From positions 2,666,001 through 2,730,000 of the forward strand of contig NZ_JAHQRJ010000001.1 of NCBI RefSeq assembly GCF_019052805.1: DNA of 64,000 nt, read 5' to 3'. How positions within the stretch are numbered: the stretch's first letter is position 1; each line of letters begins with the position of its first letter. Shown piece after piece: positions 43,584 through 52,136 of this stretch. Under the pieces are notes generated by a model. The model was not told the origin of the DNA. It did no database searches and saw only the letters and a program-made list of their open reading frames with translations. Position numbers and translations under genes: made by a program. This DNA is from Noviherbaspirillum sp. L7-7A (GTDB lineage: Bacteria; Pseudomonadota; Gammaproteobacteria; Burkholderiales; Burkholderiaceae_D).

Positions 43584-44999
43584 TCAGCGCGGCACATAAA
43601 AGACCGCTTCTTCCCTGACCTGCAGGCCGGATTCATCCAGCGCCTGCAGGCCGATATGTATCTTGTTGGATCCCTTGCCGGCCTGCCCGCCATCGATGCG
43701 CAGCCGCACCGGCACGGAACGGGTCTCGGTGCCATTGAGGGTTACCTCATCGGCGCCGGCAAGCCGCAGCGATGGCAGGCCGTCCACCACGATCCGGTAG
43801 CGATGCGGGCTCTCGGACGTGTTCATGATCTGCAGGCGGTAGACATTCTCTATCATGCCGTCCTCGATCTCGCGCCCCATCGCGCCGCGGTCGCGCAGCA
43901 CGTCCATCTTCAGCGGCGTGCGCATTGCCAGCGACAGGCCGAAAGCAACGACGATGGCCAGCAGGATGGCCAGATAGATCAGCACCCTGGGCCGCAGCGC
44001 CCGGCGCCGGATGTCGGCGCCGGACAGGCCCTGCTTCATTGCATGGTCGGTGCTGTAGCGGATCAGGCCGCGCGGCGAGCCGACCTTGTCCATCACGCCG
44101 TTGCAGGCATCGACGCAGGCGGCGCAGCCTATGCATTCATATTGCAGGCCCTGACGGATGTCGATGCCGGTCGGGCATACCTGCACGCACATGCTGCAGT
44201 CGATGCAGTCGCCCAGCTTCGCCTTCAGCGCACCGCCATCCGCCCTGGCGCTCTTGGCCCGCGCGCCGCGCGGCTCGCCACGCTTTTCATCGTAGGTGAT
44301 GATCAGCGTGTCCTTGTCGAACATCGAGCTCTGGAAGCGTGCATACGGGCACATGTACTTGCAGACCTGCTCGCGCATCCAGCCGGCATTGCCGTAGGTG
44401 GCAAAGGAGTAGAACAGCACCCAGAACCACTCCCACGGGCCCAGCCCGAGGGTGACGACCTCGCGCGCCAGCGTATGGATGGGCGTGAAATAGCCGACGA
44501 AGGTGAAGCCGGTCCACAGCGCCACCGCGCCCCAGGCGGCATGCTTGCCGAACTTGCGGGCAAACTTTTCCAGCGAGGCCGGCTGGCGGTCCAGGCGCAT
44601 GCGGGCGCTGCGGCTGCCTTCGATCTTGCGCTCTATCCACATGAAGATTTCGGTATAGACCGTTTGCGGACAGGCGAAGCCGCACCAGACCCGGCCGGCA
44701 ATGGCCGTGGCCAGGAACAGCAGATAGGCCGAGATGATGAGCAGCGCGGCCAGGTAGATGAAGTCCTGCGGCCACAGCACGATGCCGAAGATGTAGAACT
44801 TGCGCGCCAGCAGGTCGAACAGCACTGCCTGGCGGCCGTTCCAGTTGATCCACGGCAGGCCGTAGAACAGGATCTGCGTCAGCCACACACAGATCCAGCG
44901 CAGGCTGGCGTAGCGCCCCTGCACCTCGCGCGCATAGATTTCCTCGCGCGCCGCATACATCTTCACAACCGCCACTTCGGGCGTGGTATTGCTGCTCAT
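43584..44999 (-). CDS. ccoG: CcoG/FixG-family iron-sulfur protein, cbb3 oxidase accessory
   Basis: 471 residues with several membrane helices in the first half, two 4Fe-4S ferredoxin motifs (CIDCSMCVQVCP and CIGCAACVDAC), an additional Cys-rich membrane segment (RVWCGFACPQTVYTEIFMW; CKYMCPYARFQSSM) and a C-terminal periplasmic domain. CcoG reduces Cu(II) to Cu(I) for the oxidase active site. It lies between ccoP and ccoH. Confidence 0.95.
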   Translation of the reverse strand: MSSNTTPEVAVVKMYAAREEIYAREVQGRYASLRWICVWLTQILFYGLPWINWNGRQAVLFDLLARKFYIFGIVLWPQDFIYLAALLIISAYLLFLATAIAGRVWCGFACPQTVYTEIFMWIERKIEGSRSARMRLDRQPASLEKFARKFGKHAAWGAVALWTGFTFVGYFTPIHTLAREVVTLGLGPWEWFWVLFYSFATYGNAGWMREQVCKYMCPYARFQSSMFDKDTLIITYDEKRGEPRGARAKSARADGGALKAKLGDCIDCSMCVQVCPTGIDIRQGLQYECIGCAACVDACNGVMDKVGSPRGLIRYSTDHAMKQGLSGADIRRRALRPRVLIYLAILLAIVVAFGLSLAMRTPLKMDVLRDRGAMGREIEDGMIENVYRLQIMNTSESPHRYRIVVDGLPSLRLAGADEVTLNGTETRSVPVRLRIDGGQAGKGSNKIHIGLQALDESGLQVREEAVFYVPR

Positions 45000-45056
45000 T
45001 TCAATGCTCTTTAACTTTGGCTGGCCGTTTCCGGCCAGCGCGGCTCAGTGCGGCCT

Positions 45057-45992
45057 TTACTGCGGAGCCGCTCCCTTGACATTGGACAGGCCCCAGACAT
45101 AAGCGGCCAGCACATGCACCTTCGCCTCGCCGAGGAAATCCTTAAACGCGGGCATGGTGTTGGTGCGGCCCTTGCGGATGGTTTCCATGATGGTGTCGGC
45201 GCTACCGCCATACAGCCAGGTCTTGTCCGACAGGTTGGGCGCGCCCAGCATCTGGTTGCCATGGCCATCGGCGCCATGGCAGGCGGCGCAGGCAGCGGAG
45301 AACTTGGGCTTGCCCAGCACCGACTTGATCGGGTCGGAGGTCGAACCCGACAGGCTCAGCACATAGTGCGCGACATTCTCCACATCCTTTTCCGAGCCGA
45401 CCGCGGCTGCCATGGGCGGCATCATGCCGTTGCGGCCGTTCATGATGGTGGTCTTGACCACGTCGGGCTCGCCGCCATGCAGCCAATCATTGTCAGCCAG
45501 GTTGGGAAAGCCCTTGCTGCCGCGGGCATCGGATCCATGGCACTGCGCGCAATAGGTCAGGAACAGCCGCTCGCCGATGGCGCGGGCCTGCGGGTCGGCG
45601 GCCACCGCCTTCAGGTCCTGCTGCTGGTACTTCGCAAACAGCGGGCCATAGTCGGCCTCGGCCTGCTTGAGTTCCTGCTGGTAGGCGCCAGCCGACTTCC
45701 AGCCCAGCTTGCCCGCATACTCGCCCAGGCCCGGATACAGCACCAGGTAGGCCAGGCTGAACACGATGGTGATATAGAACAGCCACATCCACCAGCGCGG
45801 CATCGGCGTATTCAGCTCGGTCAGGTCCTCATCCCACATGTGGCCGGTGGTCTGGGTCTGCACCCTGGAGCCGGGCGGCAGCGTGATCTTGTGCTTGGAC
45901 TGCGACCACAGCAGCAGGCCGCAGCCGAGGATGCCGATCAGTGTCAGCACCACGATATAGATGTTCCAGAAACCGCTGGTGAAGTCAGACAT
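45057..45992 (-). CDS. ccoP: Cytochrome c oxidase cbb3-type subunit CcoP
   Basis: 311 residues. Two membrane helices in the N-terminal part are joined by the conserved DEDLTELNTPMPRWWMWLFY; two c-type haem sites CAQCH and CAACH follow, with distal methionines in MMPPMAA and TMPAF. CcoP passes electrons from soluble cytochrome c to CcoO. Its start overlaps the ccoQ end by eight bases. Confidence 0.97.
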   Translation of the reverse strand: MSDFTSGFWNIYIVVLTLIGILGCGLLLWSQSKHKITLPPGSRVQTQTTGHMWDEDLTELNTPMPRWWMWLFYITIVFSLAYLVLYPGLGEYAGKLGWKSAGAYQQELKQAEADYGPLFAKYQQQDLKAVAADPQARAIGERLFLTYCAQCHGSDARGSKGFPNLADNDWLHGGEPDVVKTTIMNGRNGMMPPMAAAVGSEKDVENVAHYVLSLSGSTSDPIKSVLGKPKFSAACAACHGADGHGNQMLGAPNLSDKTWLYGGSADTIMETIRKGRTNTMPAFKDFLGEAKVHVLAAYVWGLSNVKGAAPQ

Positions 45993-46173
45993 GGCCCTGC
46001 TCCTGCTGTGCTTGGTCGGATACGCCTTCGTCAGCGAAGGGCAGCTGCGCCGCGGCGTGGAAATCCTGGTCCTTGTGACGAATGAAGGTCCACCACAGGA
46101 TGCCGAGGAAGGTGAGGAAACTCACCACGGTCATGGCGCTGCTGGCCTGGTCGAATAATGTTTGGATATTCAT
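45985..46173 (-). CDS. ccoQ: Cytochrome c oxidase cbb3-type subunit CcoQ
   Basis: 62 residues with one membrane helix (about 13-33, SAMTVVSFLTFLGILWWTFI) followed by a charged tail (RHKDQDF, ADEGVSDQ). This is the small subunit that stabilises the complex. It lies between ccoO and ccoP in the usual order. Confidence 0.93.
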   Translation of the reverse strand: MNIQTLFDQASSAMTVVSFLTFLGILWWTFIRHKDQDFHAAAQLPFADEGVSDQAQQEQGHV

Positions 46174-46201
46174 GATGACAGTGTCGATTGATTAAGCGGG
46201 C

Positions 46202-46816
46202 CTAGTTGCGGGCCTTGATCTGCGTGCCCAGGCCCTGCAGGTAAGCGACCAGCGCGTCCTGCTCGGTCTTGCCGGCCAGCTCGGCAGGCGCGGCGGCGAT
46301 TTCCTCGTCGCTGTAAGGCACCGACAGGCGGCGCAGCGCGCGCATCTTGGGCTGCACTTCCTGCGGGTCCAGCCTGGTCTTGGCCAGCCACGGATAGCCG
46401 GGCATGTTGGACTCGGGCACCAGGTCGCGCGGGTTGTCCAGGTGGGCGCGGTGCCATTCGTCGCTGTAGCGGCCGCCAACGCGTGCCAGGTCCGGACCGG
46501 TGCGCTTGGAACCCCACTGGAAGGGCCGGTCGTACACGAATTCACCGGCCACGGAATAGTGGCCATAGCGCTCGGTCTCGGCGCGGAACGGGCGGATCAT
46601 CTGCGAATGGCAGCCATAGCAGCCTTCACGCACATAGATATCGCGTCCCACCAGGCGCAGCGGCGAGTACGGCTTCAGCCCGGCAACCGGCTCGGTGGTG
46701 GACTTCTGGAAGAACAGCGGAATGATCTCCACTGCGCCGCCAATGCTGATCACCAGAACCACCAGCACGATCAGCAGCCAGGGATTCTTTTCTATCGACT
46801 CATGCGAAAACTTCAT
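46202..46816 (-). CDS. ccoO: Cytochrome c oxidase cbb3-type subunit CcoO
   Basis: 204 residues. An N-terminal membrane anchor precedes a monohaem cytochrome c domain with CYGCH in the context [20 protein letters not shown], and the axial methionine in [14 protein letters not shown]-regulated ccoNOQP order is conserved. It follows ccoN by 21 bases. Confidence 0.97.
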   Translation of the reverse strand: MKFSHESIEKNPWLLIVLVVLVISIGGAVEIIPLFFQKSTTEPVAGLKPYSPLRLVGRDIYVREGCYGCHSQMIRPFRAETERYGHYSVAGEFVYDRPFQWGSKRTGPDLARVGGRYSDEWHRAHLDNPRDLVPESNMPGYPWLAKTRLDPQEVQPKMRALRRLSVPYSDEEIAAAPAELAGKTEQDALVAYLQGLGTQIKARN

Positions 46817-46837
46817 GTCTTGCTCCGTCTTTCTTAA

Positions 46838-48265
46838 TCAAGCGTGCGCGGCATTAAGTGCCGGGATACGCGCGGCAACCGGCTTGGCGTCACGCACCGT
46901 CATATAGGTGTTGTAGGCCATCAGCAGCATGCCGGTCAGGTAGAGCGTGCCGCCGGTGAAGCGGATCACGTAGTACGGGTAGGTTGCCTTGACGCCTTCC
47001 ACGAAGCTGTAGGTCAGGGTGCCGTCGGCATTGACCGCGCGCCACATCAGGCCCTGCATCACGCCGGCGATCCACATCGATGCGATGTAGAGCACGATGC
47101 CGATGGTGGCGACCCAGAAGTGCAGGTCGATCAGGCGGGTGCTCCACATGGCCTGCTTGCCCGACAGGCGCGGCAGCAGGTAGTACAGCGAACCCATGGT
47201 GATGAAGCCGACCCAGCCCAGCGCGCCGGCATGGACGTGGGCGATGCCCCAGTCGGTGTAGTGCGACAGCGAGTTCACGGTCTTGATCGACATCATCGGG
47301 CCTTCGAAGGTGGCCATGCCGTAGAACGACAGCGACACGATCAGGAACTTCAAGATCGGGTCGGAGCGCAGCTTGTGCCAGGCGCCCGACAGGGTCATCA
47401 CGCCGTTGATCATGCCGCCCCACGAAGGCGCCAGCAGGATCAGCGAGAACACCATGCCGATCGACTGGGTCCAGTCGGGCAATGCCGTGTAGTGCAGGTG
47501 ATGCGGGCCGGCCCACATGTAGGTGAAGATCAGCGCCCAGAAGTGGACGATGGAGAGGCGGTAGGAATACACAGGGCGCTCGGCCTGCTTGGGAATGAAG
47601 TAATAGACCATGCCCAGGTAGCCGGCGGTCAGGATGAAGCCCACCGCGTTATGGCCGTACCACCACTGGATCATTGCATCCTGCACGCCCGAATAGGCCG
47701 AATACGACTTGGTCAGAGAGGCCGGCATGCTCATGCCGTTGACCACATGCAGCAGGGTCACGGCCAGGATGAAGGCGCCGAAGAACCAGTTGGCCACATA
47801 GATATGCGCCACCTTGCGCTTGATGACGGTGCCGAAGAACACCACGGCATAGGCGATCCACACCACCGCGATCAGCAGGGTGATCGGCCATTCCAGTTCG
47901 GCGTATTCCTTGCCGCGGGTCAGGCCCATGGGCAGCGTGATGGCCGCGGACACCAGCACCAGTTGCCAACCCCAGAACGTGAAGGCCGCCAGCTTGTCCG
48001 AGAACAGCCTTACCTGGCAGGTGCGCTGCACGACGTAGTAGGACGTGGCGAACAGGCCGCAGATGCCGAATGCAAAGATCACCGCATTGGTATGCAGCGG
48101 GCGCAGCCGACCATAGGTTAGCCAGGGGATATCAAAGTTCAGGGCCGGCCATGCCAGCTGGGCAGCGATGAATACGCCAGCCAGCATGCCAATGACGCCC
48201 CACACCACAGTCGCGATCGCAAACTGCTTCACGATCCGATAGTTATAGTTCAGTGCAGTGTCCAC
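46838..48265 (-). CDS. ccoN: Cytochrome c oxidase cbb3-type subunit CcoN (catalytic)
   Basis: 475 residues with twelve or more membrane helices. It binds haem b and the haem b3-CuB centre: conserved histidines are visible in [41 protein letters not shown] and [14 protein letters not shown]. It reduces oxygen with high affinity and pumps protons. The start is a GTG at 48265, preceded by GGAG; no ATG fits the family N-terminus. An FNR box lies 67 bases upstream. Confidence 0.96.
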   Translation of the reverse strand: MDTALNYNYRIVKQFAIATVVWGVIGMLAGVFIAAQLAWPALNFDIPWLTYGRLRPLHTNAVIFAFGICGLFATSYYVVQRTCQVRLFSDKLAAFTFWGWQLVLVSAAITLPMGLTRGKEYAELEWPITLLIAVVWIAYAVVFFGTVIKRKVAHIYVANWFFGAFILAVTLLHVVNGMSMPASLTKSYSAYSGVQDAMIQWWYGHNAVGFILTAGYLGMVYYFIPKQAERPVYSYRLSIVHFWALIFTYMWAGPHHLHYTALPDWTQSIGMVFSLILLAPSWGGMINGVMTLSGAWHKLRSDPILKFLIVSLSFYGMATFEGPMMSIKTVNSLSHYTDWGIAHVHAGALGWVGFITMGSLYYLLPRLSGKQAMWSTRLIDLHFWVATIGIVLYIASMWIAGVMQGLMWRAVNADGTLTYSFVEGVKATYPYYVIRFTGGTLYLTGMLLMAYNTYMTVRDAKPVAARIPALNAAHA

Positions 48266-48303
48266 GCAAACGCTCCAGAAGAAACAAGTAATGTCATGGC
48301 TGG

Positions 48304-48345
48304 AGCGTACGTTTCGGGTGTTCGAAAATCCTTGATATGAGTCAA
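48304..48345 (-). promoter_or_regulatory. FNR-activated promoter of ccoN
   Basis: FNR box TTGATATGAGTCAA (48332-48345, a full TTGAT/GTCAA match). A weak -10 element TACGCT on the minus strand (48309-48304) puts the start near 48297, so the box centre is at -41.5, the class II activation position. The weak -10 fits a dependence on the activator. Confidence 0.85.
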
Positions 48346-48652
48346 AAATGACCGGGTTGTGGAGAAGCGGTGCGGGGACGCTGAATATGCGGTCCGAAAA
48401 GCATGACAATGCGCCATGCTTGTGGATGAAATACGTCAGCCATGGTGGGAGATGGCATTTTGGCCTTTATTTAAAGGGCTTTTTCAACTTGTGGGTTTTT
48501 GATGCGTGAAGGGCTTTGGTTTATAGCCTGAATGGCAAAGGTTATGGTGCTTGTTAAGCAAGGCTTTAATTCTGTAGCGCTTGCTGTAACTCTTCAAGTC
48601 CCGTTGAGCGCATCCTGTCAGCGATGTCTGGAGCAGATAAGGCGTGGTGTTC

Positions 48653-48685
48653 GTAGGGTGCAATACCCCGAAGGGGCATTGCACC
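48653..48685. repeat. Hairpin repeat, left member of an inverted pair
   Basis: GGTGCAATACCCC and GGGGCATTGCACC pair around GAA, preceded by GTAG. An inverted copy lies at 48738-48768. Palindromes of this type are dispersed repeats in many proteobacterial genomes. Confidence 0.85.
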
Positions 48686-48737
48686 TTTGGTCGATCAGGG
48701 AAGTCGGCCCACAATGCGAGCCCGGTTTGCGAACGGC

Positions 48738-48768
48738 GGTGCAATGCCCTTTGGGTATTGCACCCTAC
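48738..48768. repeat. Hairpin repeat, right member of the inverted pair
   Basis: GGTGCAATGCCC and GGGTATTGCACC pair around TTT and end with CTAC. Together with 48653-48685 it forms an outer inverted repeat of about 115 bases. Confidence 0.85.
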
Positions 48769-48795
48769 AACTGCAATCGCAGTTACGCGCAGCGA

Positions 48796-48840
48796 CAGTT
48801 GCAGTTGCAGTTGCAGTTGCTTTTGAAGTTGCAGTTGCAG
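48796..48840. repeat. GTTGCA tandem repeat next to element copy A
   Basis: Four GTTGCA units, then TTTTGAA, then two more units. The same arrangement, with GGCC-containing units, precedes copy B at 49458-49522 in inverted orientation, so the tandem tract appears to be part of the element. Confidence 0.85.
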
Positions 48841-48845
48841 TGAAA

Positions 48846-49070
48846 TCCCGTTGAGCGCGCCGTGTCAGCGGTGCCCGGAGCGGGAAAAGGTGCGGCGTCT
48901 GTCTGAGCGCAACGCAGTGGAGCGAGTTTAGCCGCGCCCCGCTCCGGGTACCGCTGACACGGGAACCCTGCGTCAGCAGGGCGCGATCACCGGGTCGCCT
49001 TTTTTTGGTTACTTTTTTTGGCGAAGCAAAAAAAGTAACCCGGCCGCCGGGACGGACTCCCGGCTTGTGT
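48846..49070 (+). repeat. Structured repeat element, copy A
   Basis: Starts CCCGTTGAGCGCGCCGTG. Four hairpins follow in order: P1, arms 48862-48884 and 48938-48960 (23 pairs with one G-U), enclosing a conserved core with GCGGCGTCTGT and GAGTTTAGCCGCG; P2, CCCTGC/GCAGGG (48966-48981); P3, GGTTACTTTTTTTG/CAAAAAAAGTAACC with loop GCGAAG (49007-49040); P4, GCCGGG/CCCGGC (49046-49064). Copy B keeps the order but changes arm sequences on both sides. Confidence 0.85.
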
Positions 49071-49237
49071 CCACGGCAGTGCAGCCGCATTGCGTCACCC
49101 GGCAAGGCACGGGCAGCACTGTCGGTGTTGACGTTCGATGTGTTCGTTGAACAAGACCCTTAACTTCAAAAGCAACTGCTGCTTCGCAGTGACGTCTTTA
49201 TCCCTGATAAAACAAGCTTACTGCACTGTCGTCATGA

Positions 49238-49457
49238 CCAGGCCGGGTGTTCGCCCCGGCAGGCGACTTACTTCTTTTGCTTCGCCAAAAGAAGCAGGCA
49301 AGAAAAGGCGACCCGGTGATCGCGCCCCGCTGCGCGGGGTCCCCGTGCCGTCGATGGCTGAAGCGGGGCGCGGCTAAACTCGCTGCGCTGCGCTCAAACA
49401 GACGCCGCACCTTTTCCCGCTTCAGCCATCGACGGCACGGCGCGCTCAACGGGACTT
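49238..49457 (-). repeat. Structured repeat element, copy B (inverted relative to A)
   Basis: Reading the minus strand from 49457: CCCGTTGAGCGCGCCGTG, P1 with arms 49438-49416 and 49367-49345 (23 perfect pairs), the same core as copy A, P2 with CCCCGC/GCGGGG (49325-49339), P3 CTTCTTTTG/CAAAAGAAG with the loop GCGAAG (49271-49294), and P4 GCCGGG/CCCGGC (49242-49260). It shares the flanking text ATCACCGGGTCGCCTTTT with copy A. Confidence 0.85.
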
Positions 49458-49522
49458 AAAAGCAACGGCCACTGCAACGGCCACTTCAAAAGCAACGGCC
49501 ACTGCAACGGCCACTGCTTCCG
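49458..49522. repeat. GTTGC-type tandem repeat next to element copy B
   Basis: Units of AGCAACGGCCACTGCAACGG occur twice, separated by CCACTTCAAA; on the minus strand this reads GTGGCCGTTGC...TTTTGAAG, the counterpart of the tract beside copy A. Confidence 0.85.
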
Positions 49523-49532
49523 CTGCCCCGGC

Positions 49533-49685
49533 TTAACCCTCCCCCTTATCATCATCCTGCAGCACCCGCAGCGCCGGCCCCACCATGTCATCAAACTGTC
49601 CACTATCAGACATCCGAAAAAACACCCAGATCGCCGCGAACACAATCACGATACTCAGCGGCACCAGCAGATATAAGGCATCCAT
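49533..49685 (-). CDS. ccoS: Cytochrome oxidase maturation protein CcoS
   Basis: 50 residues, below the usual ORF cut-off. It begins MDALYLLVPLSIVIVFAAIW, continues FFRMSDSGQFDDMVGPA and ends DDDKGEG. One membrane helix and the FF.W..SGQFDD motif are diagnostic of CcoS, needed for cofactor insertion into cbb3 oxidase. It starts three bases after the ccoI stop. Confidence 0.93.
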   Translation of the reverse strand: MDALYLLVPLSIVIVFAAIWVFFRMSDSGQFDDMVGPALRVLQDDDKGEG

Positions 49686-49688
49686 TGC

Positions 49689-52136
49689 TTAACTTCCTTT
49701 CCGTCCGCCGCGCAAACGAAGCGCGTTGGCAATCACCAGCATGGAACTGACCGACATGCCGATGCCCGACATCCATGGGGTGATCAGTCCCGCCGCCGCC
49801 GCGGGGATGGCGATCATGTTGTAGACCATCGCCCACGCCAGGTTCTGCCGCACCACCGCCATCGCGGCATCGGCGCTTTCAGCGGCATCGGCAAGCGCTT
49901 CCAGTTTGCCTGTCAGGAGCACTGCATCCGCATGGCTCTGGGCCAGCGCAGCGCCGCTGCCCATGGCGAAGGAGACATCGGCAGCGCCCAGCACCGCGCA
50001 GTCGTTGATGCCATCTCCCACCATCGCCACCACCGCGCCTTCACGCTGCAGGCGCTGCACATAGGCCAGTTTCTGTTCCGGCAACTGGTTGCCCAGCGCT
50101 TCGGCTATGCCCAACTTCTGCGCCACTTCCTGCGCCATCGCCTGCTGGTCGCCGCTCAGGAGGATGACCTGCTTGCCTGCCTTCCTGAATCTCTCCACCA
50201 CGTCATGCGCATCGTCACGCAAGCCATCCGCCAGGTCGAAGCGGGCCAGCAGGCTGCCTTCCCTGCCCAGCCAGACTGCGCTGACACCAGGCATGTCGGC
50301 CGGCGCCAGGAAACGGCCACTGAGCTGCGCGACGAAGTCAGCCCGGCCCAGCCGGTATGGGATGCCGTCGATCGAGCCGGCGACGCCCTGCCCGGGAAAC
50401 TGCATCAGGTCGCTGGCGCAGAGCCGATGCCCGCCAGCGGCGCTTGTGAGCGCCTGCGCCAGCGGATGGGCGCTGCAGGCTTCCAGCGCGGCGGCAATGT
50501 CGAGGCAGGCTTCACGCTCGACGCCGCCATACAGGCCGACATCGCGCACGACCGGCTTGCCCACCGTCAGCGTGCCGGTCTTGTCGAAGACCACATGGGT
50601 GGCGCGGTGCAGGGTTTCCAGGACATGCGGCCTCAGGATCAGCACGCCGCGGCGCAGCAGGCTGTCGGTGGCGGCGGCCAGTGCGCTGGGCGTGGCCAAT
50701 GACAGCGCGCACGGACAGGACACCACCAGCACCGCGATCGCCACCGACCAGGCGCGGGCGGCATCATGCCATTGCCAGAACAGGAACACGGCGGCAGCCA
50801 GCAGCAGCAGGCCCGCAACGAACCATGCCGCAACCCGGTCAGCCCATTGCGACAGGGCCGGCTTGCCCTGGCCGGCGCTTTCCGCCATGCGCACCAGGGA
50901 GGCCAGCGTGCTGGCGCCGGCACGGCGGCTGACCTGCAGCAGCGCCGCCTGGCCGGCATTGACCGCGCCGCCGGGAATGGCGTCGCCCGCAACCTTCTGC
51001 TGCGGCGCGCTTTCGCCGGTCAGCAATGAGACGTCGATGCTCGTCTGGCCTTCCAGCAGCACCGCGTCGGCCGCGACCGGCTCGCCGGGCCGCACCAGAA
51101 TCACGTCGCCCGGCTCGAGGTCGCCTGCCGCCACCGTCACCGTATCGCGGCTGGCCGGATAGGCCGGCAGGCGTTGCGCGGCATCGGGCAGGCCATGCTG
51201 CAGCCGCTCCAGCGCATGGGCGGCGCGACGACGCGCGGTCAGCTCCAGCAGCCGGCTGCACAGCAGCAGGAAGATGAACATCGTCACCGAGTCGTAGTAG
51301 ACCTCGCCGCTGCCGCGCAGGGTGGCAGCCACGCTGGCGATGAAGGCGGCGCCGATGCCGAGCGCCACCGGCACATCCATGGTCAGCGCGCGCTGGCGCA
51401 ATGCGGCCCAGGCGCCGCGGAAGAAAGGCTGCGCGGAATAGACGACAACCGGCAGCGTCAGCAGCAGGCTGGCCCATTGCATCAACGCGGCCATGTCCGC
51501 TTCCAGCGTGCCGTCGGTGGCGAGATAGGCCGGCACCGCATACATCATCACCTGCATCATCGACAGGCCGGCGATGAACAGTTGTCGGCCCAGCGTCTTG
51601 CCGCTTCGGCGCAGTTGCGCCTCATGCCGGGCCGGATCGAAGGGATAGGCGGGATAACCGATTTCCCGCATCGCGCCCAGGATGCCGCTGAGCTTGCATT
51701 GCGCCGGATCCCAGCGCACGAACAGGCGCCCGGTCGCGACATTCATGTTGGCCGCCACGACGCCGGGCAACTGGCCGAGACGCCGCTCGATCAGCCAGAC
51801 ACAGGCGGCGCAGCGCAAGCCGTCGACCGACAGCGTGGCTTCAAGCATGCCGTCGGGATTGCGCGACACATCGTTCGATGTTGACTGGTCATACAGCCGC
51901 AGCTGCGCCGGCAGTGCAGCGCCCTGCTCCGCCGTGACCGCAAAGTCGGTGCGATTGCGATAGTAATCCGTCATGCCGTTCTGCACGATGGCCTGCGCCA
52001 CCGCTTCGCATCCCGGGCAGCACATGCTGCGCGCAAGGCCGTCGATCTCCACCGCCCAATGGCTGTTGGCCGGGACCGGCAGGCCGCAATGGAAGCAGCC
52101 GTCGGCAGCCTTGATTTCCCTTGGCAGCGCGCTCAC
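49689..52136 (-). CDS. ccoI: Copper-translocating P-type ATPase CcoI/FixI
   Basis: 815 residues from a GTG at 52136, which overlaps the upstream stop (GTGA) and has GGGAG seven bases before it; another GTG at 52169 is open but lacks a site. Domains: a Cys-rich N-terminus (CFHCGLPV, CCPGCEAV), an HMA domain with LRCAACVWLIER, membrane helices including the CPC copper motif SCPCALS, the phosphorylation site DKTGT, and MVGDGINDCAVL. It exports Cu(I) toward the periplasm for cbb3 assembly. Confidence 0.95.
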   Translation of the reverse strand: MSALPREIKAADGCFHCGLPVPANSHWAVEIDGLARSMCCPGCEAVAQAIVQNGMTDYYRNRTDFAVTAEQGAALPAQLRLYDQSTSNDVSRNPDGMLEATLSVDGLRCAACVWLIERRLGQLPGVVAANMNVATGRLFVRWDPAQCKLSGILGAMREIGYPAYPFDPARHEAQLRRSGKTLGRQLFIAGLSMMQVMMYAVPAYLATDGTLEADMAALMQWASLLLTLPVVVYSAQPFFRGAWAALRQRALTMDVPVALGIGAAFIASVAATLRGSGEVYYDSVTMFIFLLLCSRLLELTARRRAAHALERLQHGLPDAAQRLPAYPASRDTVTVAAGDLEPGDVILVRPGEPVAADAVLLEGQTSIDVSLLTGESAPQQKVAGDAIPGGAVNAGQAALLQVSRRAGASTLASLVRMAESAGQGKPALSQWADRVAAWFVAGLLLLAAAVFLFWQWHDAARAWSVAIAVLVVSCPCALSLATPSALAAATDSLLRRGVLILRPHVLETLHRATHVVFDKTGTLTVGKPVVRDVGLYGGVEREACLDIAAALEACSAHPLAQALTSAAGGHRLCASDLMQFPGQGVAGSIDGIPYRLGRADFVAQLSGRFLAPADMPGVSAVWLGREGSLLARFDLADGLRDDAHDVVERFRKAGKQVILLSGDQQAMAQEVAQKLGIAEALGNQLPEQKLAYVQRLQREGAVVAMVGDGINDCAVLGAADVSFAMGSGAALAQSHADAVLLTGKLEALADAAESADAAMAVVRQNLAWAMVYNMIAIPAAAAGLITPWMSGIGMSVSSMLVIANALRLRGGRKGS

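Larger units (their letters stand above)
48266..49532. other. 1.27-kb intergenic block between ccoN and ccoS, filled with repeats
   Basis: No convincing gene. From left to right it holds the ccoN promoter with an FNR box, a decayed fragment of the repeat element (about 48600-48650), two small inverted hairpin repeats, a GTTGCA tandem run, element copy A, a spacer (49071-49237) where I see nothing, element copy B in inverted orientation, and a second tandem run. Several short frames cover the elements in all phases; none has family similarity or a ribosome-binding site, and they follow the palindromes. Confidence 0.75.

Noticed and set aside
48796-48840. GTTGCA tandem repeat considered as a CRISPR or minisatellite
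   Set aside because: Units are only six bases, without spacers, and the tract recurs beside the inverted element copy, so it is part of that element.
49198-49459. Short open frames over the structured repeat copies
   Set aside because: Frames exist on both strands and in both copies because the palindromes lack stops; no start signals and the changes between copies preserve base pairing, not residues.
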